From assembly GCA_001769385.1 (NCBI GenBank), contig MEPB01000077.1:84616-148615 (forward strand): DNA of 64,000 nucleotides, in the 5' to 3' direction. The position numbers and the translations under genes are program-made. The DNA comes from Bacteroidetes bacterium RIFCSPLOWO2_12_FULL_35_15. Lineage in GTDB: Bacteria > Bacteroidota > Bacteroidia > 2-12-FULL-35-15. The notes beneath the pieces were generated by a model, which was not told where the DNA came from, searched no databases, and was given only the letters and a program-made list of their open reading frames with translations. Of this stretch, positions 63,889-64,000 are shown piece after piece; the first letter of the stretch is position 1, and every line of letters begins with the position of its first letter.

Positions 63889-64000
63889 GATACCAGCGGC
63901 TACAGTTACGGCTTTAATGGAAAAGAGAAGGATGACGAGGTTAAAGGAAATGGAAACAGTTTGGATTTTGGAGGAAGGATATATGACTCTCGTTTAGGCA
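63889..64000 (+). pseudogene. RHS core start of a further displaced tip (cut by window edge)
   Basis: In frame from 63889 the sequence reads DTSGYSYGFNGKEKDDEVKG ... DFGGRIYDSRLG and runs off the window. The core is the same region that opens the cassettes at 59152 and 62211; the D-P position is D-S here. Upstream of it (63725-63888) no start codon or leader repeat is evident, although AGTTCTTTGATAA at 63762-63774 resembles the leader's AGTTCTTTGAATAA. The tip itself lies outside the window. Confidence 0.55.

Overview
The window is from an AT-rich bacterium of the phylum Bacteroidota. The evidence is several type IX secretion (T9SS) C-terminal sorting domains, a PorP/SprF protein next to a CHU_C/SprB-type surface protein, Bacteroidota promoter boxes (TTTG ... 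TAnnTTTG), lipoproteins with S-C-K-K lipoboxes, and Bacteroidota-style RHS core repeats. I cannot place it below phylum with confidence. No tRNA, rRNA or CRISPR array was recognised.

Layout. 1-5641: secreted proteins (a GH18 chitinase-like multidomain enzyme running off the left edge, a leucine-rich-repeat protein, a second T9SS cargo), a 58-aa zinc-ribbon protein, and intergenic palindromic repeats. 5807-8804 (minus): a compact operon of TPR protein, SprB/CHU_C protein, PorP/SprF and the monofunctional transglycosylase MtgA. 8901-11138: purL. 11439-17968: membrane protein, amino-acid permease, TPR-SpoIIE phosphatase and a short-chain dehydrogenase. 18083-21911 (minus): two Asp-box secreted proteins flanking a FISUMP lipoprotein. 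22228-24848: TPR histidine kinase plus NarL-type response regulator. 25083-33290: outer-membrane barrel, CAP protein, ChrA transporter, two VOC proteins, lipoproteins and a double CbxX-type AAA+ ATPase. 33461-37816 (minus): a cytochrome c plus the alpha and beta subunits of a type II DMSO-reductase-family molybdoenzyme. 38052-38426: a gene-free, highly structured, terminal-inverted-repeat element. 38547-40679: lipoprotein, NlpC/P60-like candidate, nitronate monooxygenase. 40850-48884: fatty-acid beta-oxidation (acyl-CoA ligase; then a MarR regulator, FadN-like, FadA-like and FadE-like genes). 49063-49446: a second repeat element. 49491-56139: ogt, a methyltransferase, lipoprotein genes, dnaB, a periplasmic protein of the family often labelled asparagine synthetase B, and a HigBA toxin-antitoxin pair.

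56553-64000 is the most unusual region. It is an array of displaced RHS tips (short pieces of RHS core joined to unrelated C-terminal domains), each followed by a small secreted, lipoprotein or membrane gene that looks like an immunity partner. Two tips are preceded by the same ~150-bp non-coding leader, which ends in an in-frame TGA exactly at the start of shared RHS core DNA. One tip carries a lipase-type GHSQG motif, and a HEQGH metalloprotease-like gene follows another. One core remnant is broken, and a further tip runs off the right edge. The layout fits a silent reservoir of toxin cassettes that could recombine into an expressed RHS gene. That function is inferred from the layout and is not shown by the sequence.
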